A stretch of DNA of 64,000 nt, from the NCBI GenBank assembly GCA_017626015.1, contig JAGAJO010000001.1, positions 186,001 through 250,000 of the forward strand, read 5' to 3'. The notes under the pieces were generated by a model that saw only the letters and a program-made list of their open reading frames with translations, had not been told where the DNA came from and ran no database searches. A program made the translations under genes and the position numbers. This document shows positions 7,102 through 15,534 of the stretch, piece by piece (position 1 is the first letter of the stretch; each line of letters starts with the position of its first letter). The DNA comes from Ruminococcus sp. Lineage in GTDB: Bacteria; Bacillota; Clostridia; Oscillospirales; Ruminococcaceae.

Positions 7102-8328
7102 TTACGATACCGCCTGAGAGGATTCAGACGCTGCACATTCCTCCGTGCGGCTGTACATTTCGTCGGCAAAGATCGCATAGCCCATTGTGGGGTCGTCGAT
7201 AAAAACGTGAGTCACCGCTCCTACGATACGTCCGTTCTGTATAATCGGCGAGCCGCTCATTCCCTGAATGATCCCGCCTGTTTCCTCAAGCAGATCCTTG
7301 TCGGTGACCTTGATGACCATATCATGCTCAGCGCCGTCGTAAAGGTTTATCTGCTCTATGGATATCTGAAAGCTTTTCGTCTCACCGTTGTCCAGTGAGC
7401 AGTATATCTCCGCCTTACCCTTTTTGATCTCCTGCCTGAAGCCAAGCTCTACGGCTTCTTTATCGGAGGGATTTTTATCAAGCCTGCCGAATACGCCGTC
7501 CTCGCAGTTAAGTGTTATGTCGCCCAGGGTGCGGGCGCTTGAAAATTCGCCCAGCAGCTGACCCGGTTTTCCGTTTTCGGAGCCGACAAAGCCGGTTATG
7601 CTTATATCTCCCACCGCTCCCTCGGACAGGGGAAGCATTTCCTTGGTGTCGCTGTCGCATACCGGGTGTCCCAGACCTCCGAAAAAGCCGGTTTCCTCCT
7701 CGTAAAATGTAAGGGTCCCTATTCCCGCCGAGGAATCCCTCACCCACATTCCCGCCTTGTATATCCCGTCGGACAGTACCGGAGTAAGAGTGAACTTCCG
7801 CTCTCCGCCTTCTCTTACTGCGGTTATACGGCAGTTTTCGCCCTTCGAGGCTTTTATGAGCCGTGCCACGTCCGAGTTTGACTGCACCTTTTTCCCGTTA
7901 ATGGATATTATTACGTCGCCCTCCTTTATCCCGCAGTCCTTTGCAGGGCAGACGCCGTCTATTTTTGAAAAATCCACTACCATTACTCCGTCTGTGATGA
8001 GCTTTATGCCGAAGGCCTGTCCGCAGGGAACCAGCGTCGGTCTGTGTACTGAGGTCGAGGTCACGTTTTTAATAGGTACCGAGCCGAAAAGCATAAGCGT
8101 GTTTTCGGTGGTGCGTGAGGAACGTGCCGATATGTCGGTAAGCGCCACAGTCACCTTGCTTTCGCAGGGCTTAGCCGAAATAGAAAACAGCGAACTTATC
8201 ATAAGCGTTTCTCCCTCCGATATAAAATACTGATTGGGAAGCACGGCGTTGTAAAATCCCGCCAGACAAACCACCGAAAGCATTATTATGCCTGCAAGCA
8301 GCGAAATACGTTTGATAATTCCTGACAT
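7102..8328 (-). CDS. spoIVB: Stage IV sporulation serine protease SpoIVB
   Basis: 408 residues. An N-terminal membrane anchor (about 8-28) is followed by a PDZ domain (VCPAKDCGIKEGDVIISINGKKV, about 125-190) and the S55 peptidase domain, with the catalytic His in GGLGHPV and Ser in GMSGSPI. This protease is made in the forespore and cleaves SpoIVFA, releasing pro-sigma-K processing. Gene order spoIVB then spo0A is conserved in endospore formers. The start follows AAAGGAA. I did not find a convincing sigma-G/F promoter upstream. Confidence 0.96.
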   Translation of the reverse strand: MSGIIKRISLLAGIIMLSVVCLAGFYNAVLPNQYFISEGETLMISSLFSISAKPCESKVTVALTDISARSSRTTENTLMLFGSVPIKNVTSTSVHRPTLVPCGQAFGIKLITDGVMVVDFSKIDGVCPAKDCGIKEGDVIISINGKKVQSNSDVARLIKASKGENCRITAVREGGERKFTLTPVLSDGIYKAGMWVRDSSAGIGTLTFYEEETGFFGGLGHPVCDSDTKEMLPLSEGAVGDISITGFVGSENGKPGQLLGEFSSARTLGDITLNCEDGVFGRLDKNPSDKEAVELGFRQEIKKGKAEIYCSLDNGETKSFQISIEQINLYDGAEHDMVIKVTDKDLLEETGGIIQGMSGSPIIQNGRIVGAVTHVFIDDPTMGYAIFADEMYSRTEECAASESSQAVS

Positions 8329-8526
8329 AATTTTATTCCTTTCCTATCGAATTTACCGTTTTCCGCAGCGAATACGCCGCAGGACAGTATTGAATTTTTT
8401 CTTGTAAGCTTATTGTTGACTGCGTGGGATTTTTAATTCAATCTGCAAAGCAAGTATAATTTGCATTGGAATTGGGGGAAAAAAGGGTGTGTTTTTTATG
8501 GAATTAAATTTTCGCTCCTTTGTTTA

Positions 8527-8555
8527 TTGATATTTGCGGAAAGATGTGCTATAAT
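8527..8555 (+). promoter_or_regulatory. Promoter for the 213-residue membrane protein gene
   Basis: TTGATA (8527-8532), 17-bp spacer, TATAAT (8550-8555), 41 bp before the start codon. Confidence 0.8.
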
Positions 8556-8596
8556 ATCTGTATCAGTTTTATTTTAATACATAAAAGAGGTATAAT

Positions 8597-9238
8597 ATGT
8601 CAAAAAAAGACAGGCTGAAGGCGCAGAAGCAAAAACAGGATATCCTTAGAAAGGAACAGGAGGAGCAGGAGCGGCTCGAAAAGGAGGAAGCTAAGCTCAG
8701 GCAGAGCAAGGCGGCAAGGAAGCTCCGCAGAAAAGCCAAACGCAGCGGTACGGGAGATCCCATAATATGTATAATACTGAAAATACTCATGCTGATCCCG
8801 TTCGGATATTCCGGATTTTTCTACGGCGGAGTTCTTGTGGCGGGCGTTTTCGGAGGATACATCGAGCCTCATCCGCCTGAGTGGGTAGGCTGGTGCGCCC
8901 TTGCGGGAGTCATACTTATAGGGGCGGGCATACTCATAGCCTTTTTCAGAAAATACATTATTTCGTTTATCGTTATCTGCGCCGGGACGGGAGTTTTTCT
9001 CAAAGCCGCAGGATATATGATAGACAAGATACAGTACCGCCTTGAAAATTACAAGGTTGACGAGGCTTTTGAAAATATGGATAAGCAGTATATGACCTAT
9101 TACTATCCGATAGCGGCTGTTGCAGGTATATCGCTGATACTTATGGTAATCTCCCTTATACGCAGATATATCAGGAGAAAGCGTGTCCGCTACGAAAAGG
9201 ATACCGCTCCTGTGGACAGTATCGTAAAAGAGGACTAG
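8597..9238 (+). CDS. Membrane protein with charged N-terminal coiled coil, unknown
   Basis: 213 residues with no recognised domain. The first 50 residues are highly charged (Lys, Glu, Arg, Gln) and likely form a coiled coil or bind nucleic acid or membrane. Four predicted membrane segments follow, near 54-88, 97-115, 120-140 and 167-187, then a basic stretch IRRYIRRKRVRYEK. It is a single gene with its own promoter and a hairpin after it. Function is not deducible. Confidence 0.75.
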   Translation: MSKKDRLKAQKQKQDILRKEQEEQERLEKEEAKLRQSKAARKLRRKAKRSGTGDPIICIILKILMLIPFGYSGFFYGGVLVAGVFGGYIEPHPPEWVGWCALAGVILIGAGILIAFFRKYIISFIVICAGTGVFLKAAGYMIDKIQYRLENYKVDEAFENMDKQYMTYYYPIAAVAGISLILMVISLIRRYIRRKRVRYEKDTAPVDSIVKED

Positions 9239-9260
9239 GGCATATTCAGGTATGGACAAA

Positions 9261-9290
9261 CGGGCGGACTAAGTTCGTCCGTTTTATTTT
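9261..9290 (+). terminator. Probable terminator
   Basis: A short stem (CGGAC 9265-9269 with GTCCG 9277-9281), extended by G-U pairs, followed by TTTTATTTTAT. Confidence 0.55.
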
Positions 9291-9363
9291 ATCTGTACAT
9301 TTTTTTGTGCAATTTGCAATATAAACTGCCGAAAATTTGAGCATAGCTTTTAGGGAAAATGTG

Positions 9364-9392
9364 TTGACCTTGCGGAGCGCAGGTGCTATAAT
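9364..9392 (+). promoter_or_regulatory. Promoter of the O-acylation operon
   Basis: TTGACC (9364-9369), 17-bp spacer, TATAAT (9387-9392), 42 bp before the first gene. No further promoter is seen within the four genes. Confidence 0.85.
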
Positions 9393-9434
9393 TAAAATAG
9401 TGTCGAATCATAACAGCATAAGGAGTTTTAGAAA

Positions 9435-10856
9435 GTGGTATTTGCGGATCTTTTTTTCCTGTATTTCTTTTTGCCTGTGTGTCTTATCTGTTACTTTGCA
9501 ACAGGAAAGACCCGGATAAGAAATGCGGTGCTTATTGTTTTCTCCCTGATATTCTACGCCTGGGGAGAGCCTGTTTGGGTGTCAATACTCATACTTTCCT
9601 CGGCGGTGGACTATATAAACGGTATGGTCATAGACCGCTTCCGTGATAAGTGGCAGGCTAAGGCGGCTGTGGCATGGTCGCTGATATTCAATCTGGGCAT
9701 ACTTTTCGGTTTTAAATATACCGGTTTTTTTGTTGAGAACCTTAACGCCCTGTGCGGATTATCCATACCCGTTCCAAATATACGTCTGCCAATCGGTATA
9801 TCGTTCTATACCTTCCAGACTATTTCCTATACTGTTGACTGCTACTGGGGAAAGGTGGAGCCGCAAAAGAATTTCTGGCGTTTTCTGATGTATGTTTCTC
9901 TGTTCCCTCAGCTCGTTGCGGGACCTATTGTAAGATATTCCGTCATCGGCGGAGAGATCGACAGCAGAAAAACTACCGTTAAGGATTTTTCCGACGGTAT
10001 GTCTAGACTTATACTGGGACTGGGCAAAAAGGTCATCATAGCAAATAATCTCAGCACAGTCGTTACATCGCTGTTCGGAGCAGCAGGGGACGGCTATGAG
10101 GGCATTTCCTCGCTGTCCGTAACAGGCACATGGTACGGAGCGGTACTTGTGGGACTGTGGTACTATTTTGATTTTTCCGGATATTCGGACATCGCTATCG
10201 GTCTGGGACGCATATTTGGCTTCCACTTCAATGAAAATTTCAACTATCCCTTTGTGTGCAAAAGCATTTCCGAGTTCTGGCAGAGGTGGCATATCTCTCT
10301 CAGCTCGTTTTTCAGGGATTATGTCCTTTATCTGCCTATCTTCGGCAAGAGAAGAAAATACGGCGGACTTTTCCTGGTGTGGTTCTGCACCGGACTCTGG
10401 CACGGTGCAAGCTGGAATTTTATTTTCTGGGGACTCTACTACGGACTTTTTATCTGTGCGGAAATGATGATAGGAAAAAAGAAAATGAAAAAAATGCCCG
10501 CACCTGTTGCTCATATTTATACCAAGCTGGTTATTTTTATAGGCTTCGGTATTTTCTATTTTGAAGATCTCGGCTCGCTGGGCAGCTTTTTCAAGTCCCT
10601 TGTCGGACTTAACGGAAACTCCCTTACGGACGTGTATACGACCCATTTGTTTATGAACAATATCTGGCTGTTTATAGCGGCAGCGGTACTGTGTATGCCG
10701 ATGATCCCGAAAATAAAAGAAAAGGCGTCCGGTTCCCCAAAAGGAGCGTACGTCTGTCAGACGGTCGGTATCGTCTGCAACGCCGCAGTGCTGCTGGTAA
10801 GCAGTATGCTTCTGGTGAATACCACCAACAATCCGTTTTTGTATTTCAGATTTTAG
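9435..10856 (+). CDS. MBOAT-family membrane O-acyltransferase (AlgI/DltB type)
   Basis: 473 residues, GTG start after AAGGAG. A polytopic MBOAT protein: hydrophobic segments along the whole length, LPIGISFYTFQTISY at about 115-129, the arginine-rich region, the first conserved histidine in FWQRWHISLSSFFRDY (about 279-294), and the catalytic histidine in TGLWHGASWNF (about 315-325). Family members pass an acyl group from an intracellular carrier across the membrane to a surface polymer. The neighbours supply an acyl carrier protein and a DHHW protein, so this is the membrane conduit of the operon, equivalent to DltB or AlgI. The polymer target is unknown. Confidence 0.93.
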   Translation: MVFADLFFLYFFLPVCLICYFATGKTRIRNAVLIVFSLIFYAWGEPVWVSILILSSAVDYINGMVIDRFRDKWQAKAAVAWSLIFNLGILFGFKYTGFFVENLNALCGLSIPVPNIRLPIGISFYTFQTISYTVDCYWGKVEPQKNFWRFLMYVSLFPQLVAGPIVRYSVIGGEIDSRKTTVKDFSDGMSRLILGLGKKVIIANNLSTVVTSLFGAAGDGYEGISSLSVTGTWYGAVLVGLWYYFDFSGYSDIAIGLGRIFGFHFNENFNYPFVCKSISEFWQRWHISLSSFFRDYVLYLPIFGKRRKYGGLFLVWFCTGLWHGASWNFIFWGLYYGLFICAEMMIGKKKMKKMPAPVAHIYTKLVIFIGFGIFYFEDLGSLGSFFKSLVGLNGNSLTDVYTTHLFMNNIWLFIAAAVLCMPMIPKIKEKASGSPKGAYVCQTVGIVCNAAVLLVSSMLLVNTTNNPFLYFRF

Positions 10857-10870
10857 GCAGGTGAAAATAT

Positions 10871-13276
10871 ATGGATAAGAAAACTTCCGGTAAGGGCTTT
10901 CCTTCTGCGGATCTGGAGGCGCTTTCAAAGGCCTACGAGGCTTCGCTGAGTAAGGTCGGTGTCGGCGGAAAGCCGGTGGAAGCCACCAATATGAAAAAAA
11001 GTCCAAAGGCTCAGGAAAACAAGGGATATGTTCCCAAGGACTATAAGCCGGGACGTGAAAGCTCTCCGGAGCATGACAGGATCATTGAGAAGATCAGGGA
11101 AAGACACAGAACGCTCAGTCACAGCGTGTGGACGGACGAGCCTGTGCTAAAGCCTAAAAAAAGCGTGTGGCTGGATGAGGATAGCGGTCAGCCTGACAAA
11201 GGGCAGATAAAAAAAGCAGCCGCTCAGCCAAAGCCTGTGGAGAAGCCGAGGGTTACGGCTGAAAAGACAGCTCCTGAGGCGGAAAAGAACGTTAAGACTA
11301 CGACTGATGCTACCGAGAGGGCATCGGAAAAGCCGATACTGCCCATTTTAAACGAAGCTCACAGACCGAAGAAGAAAGAGCTTGTCATGAGTATAGACCG
11401 GGACGGCTCGGCAAGGATAAAGGAGTCTCCCAAGCCGTCTTCCAAGAGACAGCTTACGGTGACAGTTCCCAAAGGCGGCGGACCACGCAGATATGCTCCC
11501 GCAAAACCGCCCGTTACTCACCGTGAGGAGATGTACAGAGAACGCAGGGCAGCTCCCCGTCCCGCACCGCAGACGACTTCTGCCGACAGCGGGTCAAGAC
11601 GGACGGTTTCTATAAGTATGCCCGTCAGCAAGCCTGAACCTACGGAAAGCAAAAAAGACAACCCCGAACCCTCCGATGTCAGGGAGAGGGAACAGGAGAA
11701 GCCTGTCCGGGAAACTCCTGCGGCAGATGCGGCGAAAGGTGAAAAGGCTGAAAAAAAGACTGTCGAAGCTACGGCGTCTGCGGAGGTAAGTACCGCAAAG
11801 TCTCTCGGAAGAAAGAGATCCGGAAATCATGAGCTGGAATTTGATTTTATCAATTGTATAGTTTGTACAGGTATTGTTTTTATCGTATTTATCTCCTTGC
11901 TTTTCATGAAGCGTGAGAGCGGGTTTATACAGTCGGAAAACCGTGATCTGGCGGAGTTTCCCGACTTTTCGGTCTCATCGTATTTCAAGGGCGATTATAC
12001 CGAGGGCATAACGGAATACTTTACCGACACGATCCCCGGCAGAGAGGGCTTTAAGAAATTCTGCGCAGGCTTTACCTCTCATCTGGGAATAAGGCTGGAC
12101 GATACGGTAATTGCAGGAAAGCGCAAAACCGTGGAGAAGGAAAAGCTTGACGAGGACAAGTTAGCCGCCACAACTACCGTTACGGCTTTTACGGGAAAAG
12201 CGGACGGTACGACGACCTCTTCAAAGCGGACGGGAAAAAATACCGAGACTACCGTTGATATACCCGAGGAGGAGCTTAACGACGGCGATTGGGAGGGCAA
12301 CGTGATCGTCTGCGGAAAGGGTAAGGATGTCAGAGCGGTAGGGGCATATTACGGTACCTTCGACGTGGGCGCTCAGTATGCGGATACCATAAACAGGTGG
12401 AAGGAAGAGCTTCCTGACGTAAACATATACAATATGTCCATACCCACCTCGGGAGCGTACTATATGCCTGCAAATCTCAGGGACACTGTCTCGGATCAGA
12501 AGGATAATATCGTAAATATTGCGTCATATCTCAAGGGAATAATCAATGTTGACGTGTTTAACATACTTGAAAGCCACTCGGAGGAATATATCTATTCCCG
12601 CACCGATCATCACTGGCAGCCCTTGGGAGCTTATTATGCTGGAAAGATTTTTGCCGATAAGGCGGGTATAGAATATCCCGACCTCGGAGAATACGAAAAG
12701 TGCGAAATAGAGGATTTTCTTGGCACTATGTACGCTTACAGCGAATATAATCAGGAGCTTGCGGACAATCCCGATACGTTTATATATTACAAGCCGGACA
12801 ACAGCTATACCACCACATATTACAGCACCGATTTTACAGGAGCATCTCAGGGAGATCTGTTCTTCGATTATGCCGAAGGCGTAAACTGCTATTCGGCGAT
12901 ACTCAACGTCGATAACCAGATCGCCGAGATAGATACCGACTGCGATAACGGCAGAGTACTTGTGGTGTTCAAGGACAGCTTCGGCAATGCGCTTATACCG
13001 TTTTTTACCCACGGCTTCTCTAAGATCTATGTGTGCGATTTCAGATACTTCGATATAAACGCCATAGATTTCTGCCGTCAGGTAGGCTGTACCGATCTGC
13101 TGTTTGCGGTTTCCCTTACCTCATGCTCCACCCCGACTCATATAAGCGCAATAAACAACATCAGGGTGCAGAGCGTTCAGCAGCCTGCCGAAACGACGGA
13201 AGAGACCTCCTCCGCCCAGATGCAGGAAAGCGAAGCGGAAAGCTTCGCCGAAGCGGAAGGCTTTGCTGAGGAGTGA
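10871..13276 (+). CDS. DHHW/SGNH-type acyltransferase partner with long cytoplasmic tail
   Basis: 801 residues. Residues 1 to about 320 are low complexity, rich in Lys, Glu, Pro and Ser, and predicted disordered. One membrane span lies near 330-350. The outer domain has an acidic Thr-rich linker (about 430-470), the DHHW motif at 579-582, and a catalytic-Ser candidate at 703 in FKDSFGNALIPFF. DHHW proteins are the AlgX/AlgJ/DltD-like partners of MBOAT acyltransferases and complete acyl transfer outside the cell. A 320-residue inner tail is not usual for the family and may dock the cytoplasmic enzymes (inference). It lies 14 bp after the MBOAT gene, with the same GCAGGTGAAAA start context as the next gene. 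Confidence 0.85.
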   Translation: MDKKTSGKGFPSADLEALSKAYEASLSKVGVGGKPVEATNMKKSPKAQENKGYVPKDYKPGRESSPEHDRIIEKIRERHRTLSHSVWTDEPVLKPKKSVWLDEDSGQPDKGQIKKAAAQPKPVEKPRVTAEKTAPEAEKNVKTTTDATERASEKPILPILNEAHRPKKKELVMSIDRDGSARIKESPKPSSKRQLTVTVPKGGGPRRYAPAKPPVTHREEMYRERRAAPRPAPQTTSADSGSRRTVSISMPVSKPEPTESKKDNPEPSDVREREQEKPVRETPAADAAKGEKAEKKTVEATASAEVSTAKSLGRKRSGNHELEFDFINCIVCTGIVFIVFISLLFMKRESGFIQSENRDLAEFPDFSVSSYFKGDYTEGITEYFTDTIPGREGFKKFCAGFTSHLGIRLDDTVIAGKRKTVEKEKLDEDKLAATTTVTAFTGKADGTTTSSKRTGKNTETTVDIPEEELNDGDWEGNVIVCGKGKDVRAVGAYYGTFDVGAQYADTINRWKEELPDVNIYNMSIPTSGAYYMPANLRDTVSDQKDNIVNIASYLKGIINVDVFNILESHSEEYIYSRTDHHWQPLGAYYAGKIFADKAGIEYPDLGEYEKCEIEDFLGTMYAYSEYNQELADNPDTFIYYKPDNSYTTTYYSTDFTGASQGDLFFDYAEGVNCYSAILNVDNQIAEIDTDCDNGRVLVVFKDSFGNALIPFFTHGFSKIYVCDFRYFDINAIDFCRQVGCTDLLFAVSLTSCSTPTHISAINNIRVQSVQQPAETTEETSSAQMQESEAESFAEAEGFAEE

Positions 13277-13294
13277 TACGGCAGGTGAAAAATT

Positions 13295-15085
13295 ATGAAA
13301 GAGCTTGAATATCCCCTTGACAGCGGATATATAATGAAAAAACGAAAAGCCCTGAAAAGACGGCTGCTTTCCTCCGGGGAAGAAAGAATACACAAGAGGA
13401 TAGCCGTTCTCGGCGGGTCTACGACAGCGGATATCGTTTCCGTGCTGGAGATTTTTCTGCTGGACAGCGGAATAGAGCCTGAATTTTATCAGTGCGGCTA
13501 CGCTCAGTACAGGAATGAAGCGCTGTTCCCAAGCAAGGAGCTTGAGGAGTTTGCGCCGGATATCGTCTATCTCCACACAAGCCGCAGAAATCTTGGCTTT
13601 GTTCCTTCACCGAAAATGACTGAGGAACAGATCAGCGGTGGTCTGGCGGAGGAGGTCGCAGGCTTTGAGCGGCTGTGGGACAGTCTGGCGGAAAAATTCC
13701 GCTGTCCCATAATACAGAATAATTTTGAACAACCCTATTACCGTTTGCTGGGAAACAGCGACTTTTCCGATCACAGGGGGCAGGTCAACTTCACGATGCG
13801 AATGAATCTCGCCTTTGCCGAACGTGCCCAAAGGCGTGAGGATCTTTACATCAACGATATAAACTGGCTTTCGGCTGCCTGCGGGCTGGAAAAATGGTCT
13901 GCTCCCGAATACTGGTATATGTACAAATACAGCCTTAACGTAAGCTGTATCCCAGAGCTTTGCTTACAGCTTGCCGCTATAATAAGATCCGTTTTCGGCA
14001 GAAACAAAAAAGCCGTCGCTCTGGATCTGGACAACACCCTTTGGGGCGGGATAGTAGGAGACGACGGTGCGGAGGATCTTGTCATAGGGCAGGAATCTGC
14101 CGACGCTATGGCTTTTTACGAATGGCAAAGCTATTTAAGATCTCTTAAGGATATCGGCGTTCTGCTGACGGTCTGCTCCAAAAACGATGAGGAAAACGCC
14201 CTTGCCGGGTTAAATCATCCCGAGGGGGCGCTCAGACCGGAGGATTTTACCGTAATAAAGGCAAACTGGCTGCCAAAGGATAAAAATATCTCCGATATGG
14301 CGGAGGAGATCGGCATTCTGCCGGAGGCGTTCGTTTTTGCCGACGACAACCCTGCGGAAAGGGAGCTGGTCAGGGCGCAGCTTGCGGGGGTCAGGGTCCC
14401 CGAGCTGACGGAGGTCACCGATTATATCCGCATACTTGACCGCTCGGAGTATTTCGAGGTCACGTCTCTTTCCGAGGACGATCTGAACCGCAGTGAAATG
14501 TACAAGGCGAATGCGCAGAGAAAGATTTTGCGGGCAGGCTTTGAAAGCTACGGAGATTACCTGAAAAGCCTTGAAATGAGAGGCGAGATCAGACCGTTCT
14601 CTCCTGCGTATATACGGCGGATCGCTCAGCTCACCAATAAAAGCAACCAGTTCAACCTTACTTCGGTAAGGTATACTCCCGCTCAGATCGAGGAGATCTC
14701 CAAATCGGACAGGTATGTACACCTTTACGGCAGGCTTTCCGACAAATTCGGTGATAACGGCGTTGTCTCGGTAATTATAGGAGAGACGGACGCAGAGGAT
14801 CCGAAAATGCTCGATATACTGCTCTGGCTCATGTCATGTCGGGTGCTTAAGCGGGATATGGAGCTTGCAATGCTTGACGGTCTGGTAAAAGCCGCCCGTG
14901 AACGGGGCTTTGAAAAGCTGACAGGCATATACATACCAACGTCTAAAAATAAAATGGTAAGTGAGCTTTATCCCGGTACTCTGGGATTTTCCCCTGTTCC
15001 CTCCCGTATTGACGGGGCGGATATGTGGGAGCTTGACATAAGAAAATATGAAAATAAAAATACGGTAATAGAAATTGCATACTGA
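13295..15085 (+). CDS. FkbH-like HAD-IIIC protein
   Basis: 596 residues in three parts. The N-terminal SGNH-like region has RIAVLGGSTTADIV (about 34-47). The HAD-IIIC core has the nucleophile motif ALDLDNTLWGG (about 235-247) and FADDNPAERE (about 349-358). The GNAT-like C-terminal region is about 430-596. FkbH proteins take 1,3-bisphosphoglycerate, dephosphorylate it and load glyceryl onto a carrier protein. The gene directly downstream encodes an acyl carrier protein. In this operon it occupies the carrier-loading role that DltA has in the dlt operon. Which three-carbon unit is loaded cannot be told from sequence. Confidence 0.9.
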   Translation: MKELEYPLDSGYIMKKRKALKRRLLSSGEERIHKRIAVLGGSTTADIVSVLEIFLLDSGIEPEFYQCGYAQYRNEALFPSKELEEFAPDIVYLHTSRRNLGFVPSPKMTEEQISGGLAEEVAGFERLWDSLAEKFRCPIIQNNFEQPYYRLLGNSDFSDHRGQVNFTMRMNLAFAERAQRREDLYINDINWLSAACGLEKWSAPEYWYMYKYSLNVSCIPELCLQLAAIIRSVFGRNKKAVALDLDNTLWGGIVGDDGAEDLVIGQESADAMAFYEWQSYLRSLKDIGVLLTVCSKNDEENALAGLNHPEGALRPEDFTVIKANWLPKDKNISDMAEEIGILPEAFVFADDNPAERELVRAQLAGVRVPELTEVTDYIRILDRSEYFEVTSLSEDDLNRSEMYKANAQRKILRAGFESYGDYLKSLEMRGEIRPFSPAYIRRIAQLTNKSNQFNLTSVRYTPAQIEEISKSDRYVHLYGRLSDKFGDNGVVSVIIGETDAEDPKMLDILLWLMSCRVLKRDMELAMLDGLVKAARERGFEKLTGIYIPTSKNKMVSELYPGTLGFSPVPSRIDGADMWELDIRKYENKNTVIEIAY

Positions 15086-15107
15086 TAAATCGATAAGGAG
15101 AATAAAA

Positions 15108-15350
15108 ATGACAGAAAATGAAATCATCCCTCGGCTGACTGAGGTCTTCCGTGACGTTTTCGATGACGATACCATTGTTATCACACCGGAGACTACCGCC
15201 GACGATATAGAGGACTGGGACTCCATTGAGCATATTACTCTTATTGCCGCCGCAGAGGAGGAATTTAAAATGCGCTTTAAAATGGGCGAGGTATCGGGTA
15301 TGAAAAACGTGGGAGAAATGATCTCAGTTATTGCCAAAAGGGGAAAATAA
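15108..15350 (+). CDS. Acyl carrier protein
   Basis: 80 residues from the ATG that follows AAGGAG at 8 bases. An upstream in-frame ATG at 15075 overlaps the previous gene and has no ribosome binding site. The phosphopantetheine attachment motif is DWDSIEHI, with Ser at about residue 39. It is acidic, has helices typical of ACPs, and starts 22 bp after the FkbH gene. It is presumably the carrier of the acyl group made by FkbH and used by the MBOAT protein, equivalent to DltC. It is not in a fatty-acid operon. Confidence 0.93.
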   Translation: MTENEIIPRLTEVFRDVFDDDTIVITPETTADDIEDWDSIEHITLIAAAEEEFKMRFKMGEVSGMKNVGEMISVIAKRGK

Positions 15351-15439
15351 CTGCGAAAATGGTCAAAGGAGCGAATCTTTTCGTTTAAAATTGTGCATAT
15401 TAACAAAAAAATGCAGATGTTATCATTGCTTTTTCTGTA

Positions 15440-15468
15440 TTGACAAATAAATATTGATATAGTATAAT
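15440..15468 (+). promoter_or_regulatory. Consensus promoter of the surface-protein gene
   Basis: TTGACA (15440-15445), 17-bp spacer, TATAAT (15463-15468): a perfect sigma-A consensus, implying high constitutive expression. Confidence 0.92.
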
Positions 15469-15534
15469 TTAGTTATAAATTTTATTATTTTTACATCAAA
15501 GGGATTTTGAATTGATCTTATGGAGGGAAAAGCA

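Noticed and set aside
9759..11006. 415-codon minus-strand ORF opposite the MBOAT gene
   Set aside because: It is a shadow of the MBOAT frame, with no recognisable domain and unusual composition (many His, Arg, Gln).
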